Shown piece by piece: positions 9,247 to 19,136 of a stretch of DNA of 64,000 bases. The stretch covers positions 98,767 to 162,766 of the forward strand of contig JAOABA010000051.1 of the NCBI GenBank assembly GCA_026418625.1. The letters run 5' to 3'. The position numbers were made by a program, and so were the translations under genes. This DNA comes from Candidatus Kapaibacterium sp. GTDB taxonomy: Bacteria > Bacteroidota > Ignavibacteria > Kapaibacteriales > UBA2268. Within the stretch, counting starts at the first letter, position 1, and every line of letters starts with the position of its first letter. The notes below the pieces were generated by a model that saw only the letters and a program-made list of their open reading frames with translations, was not told the origin of the DNA and did not search any database.

Positions 9247-9467
9247 AATACATTCTCAAATTACTATAATCATTTTTGACAAGTTACAATTCCATTTATT
9301 TTATCTCAAGTTAAACGAATAAATTTGTAATATGCAAAGTTCTTATGAGCTGTAGATGAAAATCATTTATCAAAATTAATGATTTCTTCCAACCTTTGAT
9401 TGTTTGGATGACAACCAAATTTAATTAATTTATTAATTTCTAATTTTATGAATAATTGGGTAAAAAA

Positions 9468-11432
9468 TTAATCTTCTATTGGTGTTTCAACTAAAACATC
9501 AACTCTTCTGCAATAAAATCTTCCTTCAGGTAAATTATTATTAAATCTTAATTCATTTTCGCCCAAACCAGTTGAAATGATTTGTTTTGCTTTTAATTCC
9601 TTCTTGACCGCATCTGCTCTTTCCTGGCTTAATTTTTGATTTCTTTCAGCTGTTCCTATCCTGTCTGTATGTCCCAATATCTTTATTGTTGAGTTTGGTT
9701 TTACTCTTGTTTTTATTATGTCAATTACTCTGCTGTTATAATAGCTTATAGTAGCTTTATCATAAGCAAAAAGAATTAGACTAAATCTGTCTATGTATTT
9801 ATCTCCCATTCTATCTCTTTTCTTTTTCTGGATAGTAATAACATCAACAGGTATTGACTTCATTTTCGAACTTGCTTTCTGTCCAGTAACATCCTTAACA
9901 TTTATCTTGTAATCCAACGGTGCATTTTCTTTTGGAATAGATTTCTGCTCTAAATCAAAAAGCCATTCAACAGTAGATGGAACTGAGCTATAATCTTTAA
10001 ATTCCTTAATTAATTTACCGTTTTGATATGCTTCAATTGACCAACTATCAATTGCTGCTTCGTTTTTAACATCGTTATAAAACCTTACCATCGGCGGATT
10101 TACCGTTCGAAGTGTGTCATCTGTGGTAATAGGTGCCAAAATTTCAAATTTGTTGGTCGTAATTTCTGCTCTCCTGTTTTCAATTATTCCATCAGGCTCA
10201 TTAACATTAGATGGCTCTTGAGGTAAATTTCTTGAACTCAGCTTAATTCTGTTTTCGGGAATCTCCCAAACTTGTGTAAGATAATTCTTAATTGTTTCTG
10301 CTCTTCTTTGAGAAAGAGCTGTATTTCCTCGTTCCAATCCTTCATTCGAGTTACATCCTTCAATAGTTATCATAGCATCGGGATTTTCAATCATTCGCCT
10401 ACCAACAATATTTAGAAGATTATAATATGTTTCAAGAACACCAGCTCTATGCAAATTTTCTACTCTGAATTGTTTTGCTTCTTCTTTTGTTAATCGAACA
10501 TATCTCGGAGGTATTTCGGACGAGTTTTCATCAAAAAACACATAAGATAGTAACGGTTTTAACTCATAAGAGAGGAACTCTTCAACAACAAACTTTGCCA
10601 CATTGATTTCATTTCCCTCTTGATCAACCCCCATTGCATTGATATTTGCTATAAGCTCAGGCTTTTGTTCTGGTGGTATCATTGGAGGTTCGCTTATTTC
10701 AGGTTTGGGAGAGTATTTCAAGGCTAAACCAAGTCTTAAAGTATTAATTTTCCAATCTGTATTTTTTGCAACTTCATTCAAACCGAAAGAATAAAAAGCC
10801 TCTGGTTGTAAGAACCAAGTTTTATCTTTATTTAATGGTAATTCATAAGATAAGCCACCAAGTAGACTTAGTCGAAAAGTAGCTGCATCAGGTATTTGGA
10901 CATCATTGACAAGCCTTGTCCTTTGATTATTTTCATAAGTGCCTGTTAATGGTTCAAGTATTTTTTCCTGATGACTTGCATCCTTTTGAATAATTAAACC
11001 AGCGTGAAAACCTAACTCAAGCGATAAGCCTTCCCAAAGCCTTATACCAAGCATTGGTTCAATTCCTATTGACGAAATTTTTGCATCGAGAGTATGTTCA
11101 AAAACACCTTTTACAGCCTGAGCGTTAAGATTAACAGTATCTTCTTCGAGTCTTTTCAATAATCCATATCGTGTGAAATAACCTAATCTTAAATCAAGAA
11201 AAAGACTTTCACTTAAAATAAAATTAGACAAAAAACCTAAACTAAAGCCTAATCCGCTTCCATCTCTAAAACCCGGACTACAACTTGGACAATTTGATAA
11301 TGAATCAAAATTCGCAGTGTGTGAATTCAAATTAATATGTCCAAAAATACCGTAACTGTTTCTTTCACTTTGGGAATATGAAAATTGAGAAAGAATTAGA
11401 TATGTCAATATTAGAATCACAAACCTTTTCAT
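9468..11432 (-). CDS. Outer-membrane barrel protein with two OmpA-like domains
   Basis: 654 residues with a signal peptide (residues 1-20). Residues about 22-245 form an outer-membrane beta-barrel with a CPSC cysteine pair near its start; the protein at 56640-57428 is a paralogue of this part. A first OmpA-like domain lies at about 290-435, an Ig-like segment at about 440-535, and a second OmpA domain at about 540-650 (LGHTDRIGT... and QERADAVK). The start overlaps the stop of the upstream adhesin gene by four bases (ATGA), so the two are co-translated. A likely role is to anchor or present that adhesin at the outer membrane. Confidence 0.82.
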   Translation of the reverse strand: MKRFVILILTYLILSQFSYSQSERNSYGIFGHINLNSHTANFDSLSNCPSCSPGFRDGSGLGFSLGFLSNFILSESLFLDLRLGYFTRYGLLKRLEEDTVNLNAQAVKGVFEHTLDAKISSIGIEPMLGIRLWEGLSLELGFHAGLIIQKDASHQEKILEPLTGTYENNQRTRLVNDVQIPDAATFRLSLLGGLSYELPLNKDKTWFLQPEAFYSFGLNEVAKNTDWKINTLRLGLALKYSPKPEISEPPMIPPEQKPELIANINAMGVDQEGNEINVAKFVVEEFLSYELKPLLSYVFFDENSSEIPPRYVRLTKEEAKQFRVENLHRAGVLETYYNLLNIVGRRMIENPDAMITIEGCNSNEGLERGNTALSQRRAETIKNYLTQVWEIPENRIKLSSRNLPQEPSNVNEPDGIIENRRAEITTNKFEILAPITTDDTLRTVNPPMVRFYNDVKNEAAIDSWSIEAYQNGKLIKEFKDYSSVPSTVEWLFDLEQKSIPKENAPLDYKINVKDVTGQKASSKMKSIPVDVITIQKKKRDRMGDKYIDRFSLILFAYDKATISYYNSRVIDIIKTRVKPNSTIKILGHTDRIGTAERNQKLSQERADAVKKELKAKQIISTGLGENELRFNNNLPEGRFYCRRVDVLVETPIED

Positions 11433-13894
11433 TTTTGCACCTCCATAATTCTGTTAATAACTTCAGATGGTGTCTTTAATATTACAAAGTAAACTCCAGT
11501 TGCTATATTTGTTACATCGTAAATTGCTCGATATGAACCCGATTCAATCACTCCATTATAAATATCAGATATCTTTATGCCTGTTAAATCATAAACAGCT
11601 AAATGCGTAAATCCTGATTCTGGAGTTGTGAATTCAATTTCTGCACTTGAGCTTGAGGGGTTTGGTTTAATAGTCATAGTAATTACTCCGCCACCCGATT
11701 TAAACAATCTCGTTATACCTCCAGCTTTGCACAAATTAATTAACCTGACAGTAGTATCAATTCGTGTAACATCGAATCTGCAATCATCCCATTCGAAAAA
11801 TTCAAGGAGGAAATTTGATTCCTCGACCTCTCCTAAAGTTGCAAGGAATGTCATATTTGCAAGATTGGGATCGAAACCATTTCTGCGCCCCTGAAGAGTA
11901 ATGACCCTATCCTGATTGTCAATTATACCTTGAGGAGTATTGCCAAATGGAACCATTATTGTCTTATTAAATCTGATTCTTGCTTTAAAATTGAATGCTT
12001 TGCAAAAATCCAGATCTGTCTGGTCAGTTATTCTTAAAATAACATTAAAGATTTCACCGGGTTCCTTCCTGATTACTGTATCAGATAAAGTAACAACGGT
12101 TGTTGGTTGAATAACAGTAATTAATATTGGTGGAGATGTATTTCGGCAACCATTTGTATCTACTACAATAACGGTATATGAGCCGGGATCTCTAACTACA
12201 ATTGTTCTTGTAGTTGCTCCAGTATTCCATTGATATGATACATATCCATTATTTCCTGCATCCAGAATTACACTATCGCAGGAACAAAATCTTGTTGGTC
12301 CAAGAGGAGTAATTACTGGATTAGGCAAAGGATTTACTCTAACTGTTATTGAGGCAGTATCTCGACAACTCTTCGCATCAGTAACTACTACAGTGTAAGT
12401 TGTAGTTTGATTGGGATTTGCCATTGGCTGAGCAACATTTGTTGCACTAAGACCTTGTGCTGGCGACCAGCTATAAGAATATGGAGGGGTGCCGCCAGTT
12501 GCCGGATTTCCTATCTGAACCGCCGTTCCCGAGCAAGTAGCAACATTGGGTCCCGGGTTAACATTTGGCAAAGGATTTATTATAACTCTAATAGTTGCTG
12601 AAGTCTGACAGCCATTGCCATCCGTCACCGTAACGGTGTAATTTGTTGTCTGATTAGGATTTGCAGTTACTTGTGCAGTATTTGATGCACTTAAACCAGT
12701 TGTTGGCGTCCAATTATAACTATAAGGCGGCCTTCCACCAGTTGCAGTATTTCCTATTAAAATAGGTGAACCAAGACAGGTTTCAACATTTTGAGGAAGA
12801 TTTACAGAAGGATTCGGATAAACTGTTATGGTTACGGTATCATAGCCGAATTGACAGTTTGAAGCATCAGCTCCCCTTAGAAAATAAGTAGTAGTAGAAT
12901 TAGGACTAACCTGAATGGAGGCAGTAGTTGCAGATAATCCGGGTGGATTTGAAGACCATTGATAATTTACACCCCCACTTGCAGTTAGTGTTATTTGTTC
13001 TCCTGCACAAATACTTGTTTTAGATGGAGTTATTTTGATATTATCAAGCGTTTGAGGACAAGTTCTGCAGGTTGTGGTTCTAAAATATAAGCCCATCATT
13101 AACCAAGCATAACAATCTCCTCCACCTTCCAAACCAAAACTTGCTGAACTCTGTCCCTGAGTTACATTTGTTTGCCTTGACTCTGAGTTCCAAAAATTTC
13201 TAGAAATTTGATGGGTAGTTCCGTTTATAATACCATTAAATGTTGGTGAAACAGAATTTTGCATATCTGAAACAATCAGAAAACCCTCGGCAAAAGTAGA
13301 ATTTCCACAAGCTGTGAAACCGGTTAAATTCTCATTCATCGATCCACCAGAGCTTGTAGACCTCAAACCATCGTTAATAACTAAATGCCCTTCAAAATTT
13401 TCGGTTAAATCTTCATAGGCAATAAAAAGAGTTAAACCATCAGTTTCTCGATTTGCTGTGCCAGTATTTATCAAATAATCACCGTTTCCAGTTATTGAAG
13501 CAGTAACATTCGCTCTATAACCTCTTGTCCCTTGTTCATTCCAACATTTATGAGGTCCTTGGCCAGTTTGTGTGGCAGCATAATTTGATGAATTGTTTTG
13601 AGGATTTACAACATTGACTGTTGGACTTGTAGGAGTAGATGATGAGTAAGAAACAGTAAACCAGACATAAGCTCTTACAATACGATAGCAACTTGCAGGT
13701 AACTCGCTCACATTTAGAGTAATTGGCATATCCTGACCAAGAGGTGTTGCATATCTTGTTGTTACTTTCGCCGATTTTTGTATGTATTTAAGACCACACC
13801 TCGATTCCCTTAGAACAATGTTATTAATAGCTTGAGAATATAAAAATGTAAAGGGAATCAAAAAGATTAAGGCAGTTAGTAGGAACTTTCTCAT
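11429..13894 (-). CDS. Large T9SS-secreted adhesin-like protein with Ig/PKD-like repeats
   Basis: 821 residues preceded by a strong GGAGG site. A signal peptide (1-20) leads into a Gly/Asn/Thr-rich domain (about 22-280). Four Ig/PKD-like repeats follow (about 285-600); the middle two share a long near-repeat (GG.PPYSY.W.P..GLSA.N and NPNQTT.YTV.VTD). Such repeats are common in SprB-like gliding adhesins. A cohesin-like or Ig-like segment follows at about 605-730. Residues 735-821 form a type A T9SS sorting domain beginning with IKPNPSSSS and ending in ATGVYFVILKT plus a charged tail. It is the first gene of the operon with the double-OmpA protein. Confidence 0.85.
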   Translation of the reverse strand: MRKFLLTALIFLIPFTFLYSQAINNIVLRESRCGLKYIQKSAKVTTRYATPLGQDMPITLNVSELPASCYRIVRAYVWFTVSYSSSTPTSPTVNVVNPQNNSSNYAATQTGQGPHKCWNEQGTRGYRANVTASITGNGDYLINTGTANRETDGLTLFIAYEDLTENFEGHLVINDGLRSTSSGGSMNENLTGFTACGNSTFAEGFLIVSDMQNSVSPTFNGIINGTTHQISRNFWNSESRQTNVTQGQSSASFGLEGGGDCYAWLMMGLYFRTTTCRTCPQTLDNIKITPSKTSICAGEQITLTASGGVNYQWSSNPPGLSATTASIQVSPNSTTTYFLRGADASNCQFGYDTVTITVYPNPSVNLPQNVETCLGSPILIGNTATGGRPPYSYNWTPTTGLSASNTAQVTANPNQTTNYTVTVTDGNGCQTSATIRVIINPLPNVNPGPNVATCSGTAVQIGNPATGGTPPYSYSWSPAQGLSATNVAQPMANPNQTTTYTVVVTDAKSCRDTASITVRVNPLPNPVITPLGPTRFCSCDSVILDAGNNGYVSYQWNTGATTRTIVVRDPGSYTVIVVDTNGCRNTSPPILITVIQPTTVVTLSDTVIRKEPGEIFNVILRITDQTDLDFCKAFNFKARIRFNKTIMVPFGNTPQGIIDNQDRVITLQGRRNGFDPNLANMTFLATLGEVEESNFLLEFFEWDDCRFDVTRIDTTVRLINLCKAGGITRLFKSGGGVITMTIKPNPSSSSAEIEFTTPESGFTHLAVYDLTGIKISDIYNGVIESGSYRAIYDVTNIATGVYFVILKTPSEVINRIMEVQK

Positions 13895-14103
13895 AAGCTT
13901 TCCTCCTATAAATTCTTTCAGTAAAATATTCTAAATTATTAATATTTTACCTACAAATTATCAAAACAAAATTTTAAATACAACAAAAAAATTAAAAAAC
14001 TTTAACTTAATTATTTAAAGTTCAGAGTTTCATTAGAAATTTCATTATGCAATTAATAATTATTAAATTTGAATTTATATTTTGTTTATTATGAGATTAG
14101 ATA

Positions 14104-15252
14104 ATGATTTATTTGAATAATGCGGCAACAAGTTTTCCTAAACCCCAATCTGTTATTAATGCTGTTACTGAATGTTTATCTCGTCCTTTACTACATTCAT
14201 CACGAACCGGTTTCGAGCGTGAGAAAGATGATTATATCTATCTTTGTCGTGAAAATCTCGCAAAAATTCTTAATGTAAAAGACCCTCTTCATATTGTTTT
14301 TTCGTCTGGAAGCACTGAATCTTTGAACTTAGCAATTAAGGGATTGAATCTCAAGGGTTCGCACGTTGTTACAACTGCCATTGAGCATAATTCAGTTCTA
14401 CGTCCTTTAAAAACGATGGAACTATATGGTGAGATCTCTATCTCTATTGTTATGTGCGATGAGAAGGGATATATCGAACCAGAATGGATTGGTCAGGCAA
14501 TGAATTCTAATACAAAAGCGGTTGTTGTCAATCATTGCTCAAATGTTACCGGAACCATTCTCGATATAAAAGAAATAGCCAAAGTTGTCCATAAAAATGG
14601 AGCTGTTTTGATTGTTGATGCTTCTCAATCAGCAGGCTCAGTTCCTATTGACTTTGATGGCTGGGATATTGATTTATTGGCTTTCACAGGACACAAATCA
14701 CTTTATGGAATTCAAGGGATTGGAGGGCTATGTATAAAGGAAGGAATAGAACTAAAGCCTCTTAAAGTTGGCGGGACTGGCATTTTGAGCGAAGTCCTTC
14801 TTCAACCTGACGGTCTTCCAATTTATTATGAAGCGGGAACACCAAATACACCCGGTATAATATCATTATGGGCTGGAACCGAATTCATTCTAAATGAAGG
14901 TTTCGAAAAAATTCATAATCACAAAAGTAAATTAGTAAAAAAGATGATCAAAGAGCTAAGTGAAGTTCCTGAGGTAAAGATTTATTATGACCCCGAACAC
15001 TCGAGCTATTCAAATTTCTGTTTTAATATTGAAGGAATGGTTCCCGAAGAAGTAGGATATATGCTTGACAGCTCTTTTGATATAATGGTAAGGACAGGAC
15101 TCCATTGTGCTCCACTTGTTCTTGAACCACTTGATGTTTTTCCTTGGGGAACTGTTCGAGCAAGCCCTTCATACTTTACTACTGAAGAAGAAGTCGATAC
15201 TTTTATTAATGCAATAAAGGATATTGTAAATTTTGTTAAAAAGAAAAAATAA
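14104..15252 (+). CDS. Cysteine desulfurase-family aminotransferase class V
   Basis: 382 residues, full length. Fold-type I PLP enzyme with H95 in AIEHNS, D172/Q175 in VDASQ, PLP-binding K198 in the TGHKS motif, and a catalytic C335 in RTGLHCAP as in SufS/NifS-like desulfurases. This short subgroup (no N-terminal extension, N-terminus YLNNAATSFPKP) releases sulfur from cysteine, or in some members acts on related substrates. It heads a plus-strand cluster with the DUF2130 and DUF2231-like genes. No iron-sulfur scaffold gene is adjacent, so the acceptor is unknown. Confidence 0.88.
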   Translation: MIYLNNAATSFPKPQSVINAVTECLSRPLLHSSRTGFEREKDDYIYLCRENLAKILNVKDPLHIVFSSGSTESLNLAIKGLNLKGSHVVTTAIEHNSVLRPLKTMELYGEISISIVMCDEKGYIEPEWIGQAMNSNTKAVVVNHCSNVTGTILDIKEIAKVVHKNGAVLIVDASQSAGSVPIDFDGWDIDLLAFTGHKSLYGIQGIGGLCIKEGIELKPLKVGGTGILSEVLLQPDGLPIYYEAGTPNTPGIISLWAGTEFILNEGFEKIHNHKSKLVKKMIKELSEVPEVKIYYDPEHSSYSNFCFNIEGMVPEEVGYMLDSSFDIMVRTGLHCAPLVLEPLDVFPWGTVRASPSYFTTEEEVDTFINAIKDIVNFVKKKK

Positions 15253-15266
15253 ATTCAAGATTAATT

Positions 15267-16610
15267 ATGAGTGATGAAATAAAAAATACCATTAAATGCC
15301 CAAATTGTGGAACAGTAATAGAAGTCACAAAAGTTCTTTGGCACGAAATTGAAGAAAAAGTCAGCGACGATTATAGAAAAAAATACTTCGCTGCTATCGA
15401 AAAAGAAAGAAAAAAAGTTGAAGAAGAACAAAAACAAAAATATGAACAAACTCTTGCTGAATTAAAAAAGACACTAAATTCTAAGGATGAGGAAATCGCT
15501 AAGGCTAATAAAAAGGCTGAAGAGCTACTCAAAAAAGAAGCAGAACTGATTGAGAAAGAAAATCTGATTAATATTACTATTCAAAAAAGATTAGAGGAAG
15601 AAAAGTCCAAAATTGCCGAATATGAACAACAAAAAAATAAATTTATAGTAGAAAATCTGCAAAAAGAGCTTGAAGAACAAGCAAAAAAATTAGAGGAAGC
15701 TCAAAAAATTGAACTCGAAGCCAGAAGAAAACAAAAAGAATTAGAAGATAAAGAAAAAAATCTCGAGCTTGTTGTCGAGCAAAAACTTGCCGAAGAAATG
15801 AAAAAAAGAGCTTTGGAAATAGAAGAACGAAAAAATCACGAAATGAGCCTTAAAATAAGGCAATACGAAGAAAGAGAGGCAAGTTTGAAGAGAACAATTG
15901 AAGAATTAAAGCAAAAATCGGAACAAGGCTCTATACAACTTCAGGGTGAAGCTCAGGAAATTGAATTGGAGGAACTACTCAAAAGAAAATTTATCTTTGA
16001 TATTATTGAGCCTGTCCCCAAAGGTATGCGAGGTGCAGACTGCATACAGACTATCAGAAACGATATTGGTCAAGAATGTGGAAAAATAATTTGGGAATCC
16101 AAAAGAACCAAAGACTGGCAAAATAATTGGATTGATAAATTAAAAAATGATAAGAACGAATCTAATGCCGATGTAGCCGTTATTGTTACTCAAGCTATGC
16201 CAAAGGAGATTAAGAATTTTGGTTTTCTTGATGGAGTTTGGATTACAAGTTTTAACTATGTACCAGAACTTGCGTTTGTTCTTCGCGAATCAATTATTCA
16301 GTTTAATATGATAAAGCTGTCTCAAGCAGGTAAAGATCAAAAAATGGAGTTAATGTATGATTATCTGACAGGGACAGAATTCAAAAATAAGATTCAATCA
16401 ATTGTCGAAGCCTTTGTTTCTATGAAATCAGAACTTGAAAAAGAAAAAGCAGCTATGGCAAAAATCTGGTCAAAAAGGGAGAGGCAAATAGAAATTGTAA
16501 GAGACAATACAATTAAAATTTATGGCAGTCTTCAGGCAATCATCGGCAAACAATTACCCGAAATTAATTATCTTGAATTAAATCCAGTTAATGAAAATAA
16601 TGATTTTTAA
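15267..16610 (+). CDS. DUF2130 coiled-coil protein with nuclease-like C-terminal domain
   Basis: 447 residues. The N-terminus has a CPNCG half zinc ribbon (residues 11-15). Residues about 30-230 are a very long charged coiled coil rich in Lys and Glu. The C-terminal DUF2130 domain (about 235-430) carries RGADCIQ..., then IIWESKRTKDW and an ADVAVIVTQA strand. The spacing of the Asp and the ESK triplet is that of a PD-(D/E)XK nuclease core. Function is not established. It starts 14 bases after the desulfurase gene and is probably co-transcribed. Confidence 0.82.
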   Translation: MSDEIKNTIKCPNCGTVIEVTKVLWHEIEEKVSDDYRKKYFAAIEKERKKVEEEQKQKYEQTLAELKKTLNSKDEEIAKANKKAEELLKKEAELIEKENLINITIQKRLEEEKSKIAEYEQQKNKFIVENLQKELEEQAKKLEEAQKIELEARRKQKELEDKEKNLELVVEQKLAEEMKKRALEIEERKNHEMSLKIRQYEEREASLKRTIEELKQKSEQGSIQLQGEAQEIELEELLKRKFIFDIIEPVPKGMRGADCIQTIRNDIGQECGKIIWESKRTKDWQNNWIDKLKNDKNESNADVAVIVTQAMPKEIKNFGFLDGVWITSFNYVPELAFVLRESIIQFNMIKLSQAGKDQKMELMYDYLTGTEFKNKIQSIVEAFVSMKSELEKEKAAMAKIWSKRERQIEIVRDNTIKIYGSLQAIIGKQLPEINYLELNPVNENNDF

Positions 16611-16630
16611 TTTTTATCATAAGGAAAGTT

Positions 16631-17119
16631 ATGAACGCAGCTCATTTACATCTTCTTTTGAACCACTTCCCTGTAATTCTCTTGATTGTTGGTTTTGTGA
16701 TTTTAATTGTTGGATTAATTGCTAAGAAAAAGACTTTAAAAATCACGGCTCTTGTAATTTTTATGTGTGGTTCATTAATAACCATACCGACCTATTTTTC
16801 TGGAGGAAATGCTGAGGATATAATTGAAGATATAAGCCCAGAAAGCAAGGTATATATTGAAAAGCACGAAGATCAAGCCAAAATTTTCTCCATAACTTTT
16901 TATATGCTAGGAATTTTATCTTTTATAGGAATATTGGGTATTTCAAAAGACCAAAAATATGCTTCTTGGTTTACTTATTTAATATTAATCTTTTCTGCCA
17001 TCAGTTTATATTTTGCTGCTTTAACAGGTAATTCAGGTGGAGAAATCAGACATACAGAAATTCGAAAAGAAATCCCAACTAATGGTATCGAAAGAGAGAA
17101 AATTGAGGTTGATCACTAA
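16631..17119 (+). CDS. DUF2231-like small membrane protein
   Basis: 162 residues with four predicted membrane helices (about 8-28, 36-56, 82-102, 110-130). The N-terminal HLHLLLNHFPVIL segment and the later GGEIRH motif match DUF2231-type proteins, whose conserved histidines suggest a possible heme or metal site. An AAGGAA site lies seven bases before the ATG. It follows the DUF2130 gene by 20 bases. Its stop overlaps that of the convergent EamA transporter. Confidence 0.7.
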   Translation: MNAAHLHLLLNHFPVILLIVGFVILIVGLIAKKKTLKITALVIFMCGSLITIPTYFSGGNAEDIIEDISPESKVYIEKHEDQAKIFSITFYMLGILSFIGILGISKDQKYASWFTYLILIFSAISLYFAALTGNSGGEIRHTEIRKEIPTNGIEREKIEVDH

Positions 17120-18012
17120 GCTTTTTCTTTCTTAAACAATTTTTGAAGAAATTCACCCGCTTCTGATAGCACAACTCCGGAAAAGAGTATTAGCGCACCA
17201 AAATACTCTTTTCCAGATAAAATCTCACTGAAAATTATAAATGCAATCAAAGAAGCAAAAACCGGTTCAAGTGCAAATATCAAAGCGGCTTTAACCGGTG
17301 TTGTGTATTTCTGAACTGCTGTGTGAATGATTGTCAAAAATATTGATGCCACAATCCCATTGAATAATAGCGAATAAATTAACATTTCGCTAAAATTAAA
17401 ATTAATCGAATTTTTTTCGAAAATTAAAGCTCCCAAAAGGCTTAATGGCAATATTACTAAGAATTGCATCATTACGAGTTGAATTGTTTCGCTGAAGATT
17501 TTTACCTTTTTTGTGAAAATGTCCATATAAGTAATGTAAAATCCCCAGAAAATAGTGGAGAGCAAAGTCAGTAAATCACCAATATTAATATTATCAAAAT
17601 CGGGATTAGCAAAAAGCCATAACCCAATGAAAGCTACAAAAACACCTGCTTTCTGCCAGAATTTAATGGGTTTTCTTATGATAAGCCAGAATACAAACGG
17701 GGTAATTACAACGGCCATCCCTGTAATGAATGCTGATTTAGTAACCGAAGTAAATTTAAGTCCTAAGGTTTGAAGAATGAAACCTCCACCAAAGAAAAGA
17801 CCTAATATTAGTCCGTCAAAAAATTTTTCCTTGCTTATTTTAAAAAACTGCTTTCCGAAAATAAAGATTAGTATAGTAAAAGCCAGAAGAAAACGAAGAA
17901 ATAAATAAAATAAGGGGCTGGTCTCATCTAAACCGATTTTTGTAAAAGAAAAAGTTGCACCCCAGATTATAGTTACAACTCCAAGCAATAACTCCGCAGA
18001 CCAAGATTTCAT
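17116..18012 (-). CDS. EamA/DMT-family transporter
   Basis: 298 residues with ten membrane helices arranged as two five-helix EamA repeats. The GATFSFTKIGL start and the conserved second-repeat segment AALIFALEPVFASLIAFIIF are family hallmarks. Family members export metabolites, amino acids or nucleotides; the substrate is unknown. The start overlaps the stop of the upstream L,D-transpeptidase gene by four bases (ATGA), so it is translationally coupled to it. Confidence 0.87.
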   Translation of the reverse strand: MKSWSAELLLGVVTIIWGATFSFTKIGLDETSPLFYLFLRFLLAFTILIFIFGKQFFKISKEKFFDGLILGLFFGGGFILQTLGLKFTSVTKSAFITGMAVVITPFVFWLIIRKPIKFWQKAGVFVAFIGLWLFANPDFDNINIGDLLTLLSTIFWGFYITYMDIFTKKVKIFSETIQLVMMQFLVILPLSLLGALIFEKNSINFNFSEMLIYSLLFNGIVASIFLTIIHTAVQKYTTPVKAALIFALEPVFASLIAFIIFSEILSGKEYFGALILFSGVVLSEAGEFLQKLFKKEKA

Positions 18013-19136
18013 CGAATGCTGTCTTTTTTATCTTGCAGTAATTCCCTTTCTCTTTTTAATTTTGCTTCTTTTGCAGCTTTTTCCCTCCTTAATTGATTGA
18101 AATTAACCGAAGGAATTAATTTGACACCCTCTCTGATTACACCTCTTGCTCTTAAAGTATCTTCAGCATAAATGTATCTTTCTCTGTTTCTTAGAGACCC
18201 ACGCGACATTTCTGGAATTTGGATAATAGGTATTAAGGCTTCTTCAACCTCCATAGGATTTTCGGGTAGAGTAATTACTTTCTCTTTATTGTTTTTTAAT
18301 CTTAGCCATTGCTTACCCTTGCCAACATTAAAGTCATAATGATCAATTATTATGACTGGCGTTCCTGAAAGTGGGATAAGCTTGCCAAGGCTGTCTCTTT
18401 TAATTCCCTCACCCCAATAAAATAGCCATTCTGCATCATCAAGAAATTGTCTAATACAGGAATGAGAAGCTGGTCGTCCCGGCATTTCAAATTGGTGGAA
18501 GGCACTACCCGCTTCCGTGTGAAAATTCCACGTGAACGGCATTACCCAATTGCTATCCAAAGATGAACGGTGCAACTTCACCTTCCAATTTAGTGCATAT
18601 CTACCGGGATATGATGGTGTCCTTTCTTTCCCTGTATTTGCAGCAGCAAATCTTACAAGCTTTCCGTATTCATAACAGCCATAGGCTTGATAAACATTTG
18701 ATATAACGATTAATTTGGGGATTTTTTCTGCACCCTGATAGTAATGAGGAAATACTGAATAAGCTTTTATATCGTTAACAATTGTGTCGGGGGTAATATA
18801 AGCAGAACCAACGCCGAGAAATCTTAACTCTTTTCTGTTTAAGGTTATGAAAACTTTATGCTGAATAAAGTTACTTTCTGTTTTTCTATATTTATTTAAA
18901 ATTTTGTTCAAATGTTCCCGGGATTTAATAGTATCAAGTGTATAGTTTATTAAGGGTATTTCGTTATGGAAAATTTCTTCCTTATTCTTGTTAAAAGGTT
19001 CTACTCTATCAAGGGTGTTGTCATTACTGCTAATTCTTTCTGATGATTCACTTTCACCCGTGCAGCTATAAAAAAAGGCAAAAGCTGAAAGGAAAAGCAA
19101 AATCGAAATTCTCTCAAAAATTATTAAATTTACCAT
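18009..19136 (-). CDS. YkuD-type L,D-transpeptidase, probable lipoprotein
   Basis: 375 residues. An N-terminal hydrophobic stretch ends at Cys25, a plausible though atypical lipobox (FFYSC). Residues about 140-260 are the YkuD catalytic domain: H214 in FHQFEMPG and the SHSCIRQ motif with H225 and nucleophile C227, where most relatives have SHGC. Such enzymes make 3-3 peptidoglycan cross-links or attach proteins to the wall. The C-terminal 100 residues are Lys/Arg/Glu-rich and predicted helical. The gene is coupled to the following EamA transporter. Confidence 0.83.
   Translation of the reverse strand: MVNLIIFERISILLFLSAFAFFYSCTGESESSERISSNDNTLDRVEPFNKNKEEIFHNEIPLINYTLDTIKSREHLNKILNKYRKTESNFIQHKVFITLNRKELRFLGVGSAYITPDTIVNDIKAYSVFPHYYQGAEKIPKLIVISNVYQAYGCYEYGKLVRFAAANTGKERTPSYPGRYALNWKVKLHRSSLDSNWVMPFTWNFHTEAGSAFHQFEMPGRPASHSCIRQFLDDAEWLFYWGEGIKRDSLGKLIPLSGTPVIIIDHYDFNVGKGKQWLRLKNNKEKVITLPENPMEVEEALIPIIQIPEMSRGSLRNRERYIYAEDTLRARGVIREGVKLIPSVNFNQLRREKAAKEAKLKRERELLQDKKDSIR

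Noticed and set aside
4607..13894. Reading the whole 4607-13894 stretch as one pilus operon
   Set aside because: The chaperone and usher run right while the adhesin operon runs left, with hicBA between. Nothing in sequence proves they act together.
14104..16610. A Dnd/Ssp phosphorothioation system
   Set aside because: Only a desulfurase and a DUF2130 protein are present; the required DndB-E or SspB-D partners are absent.
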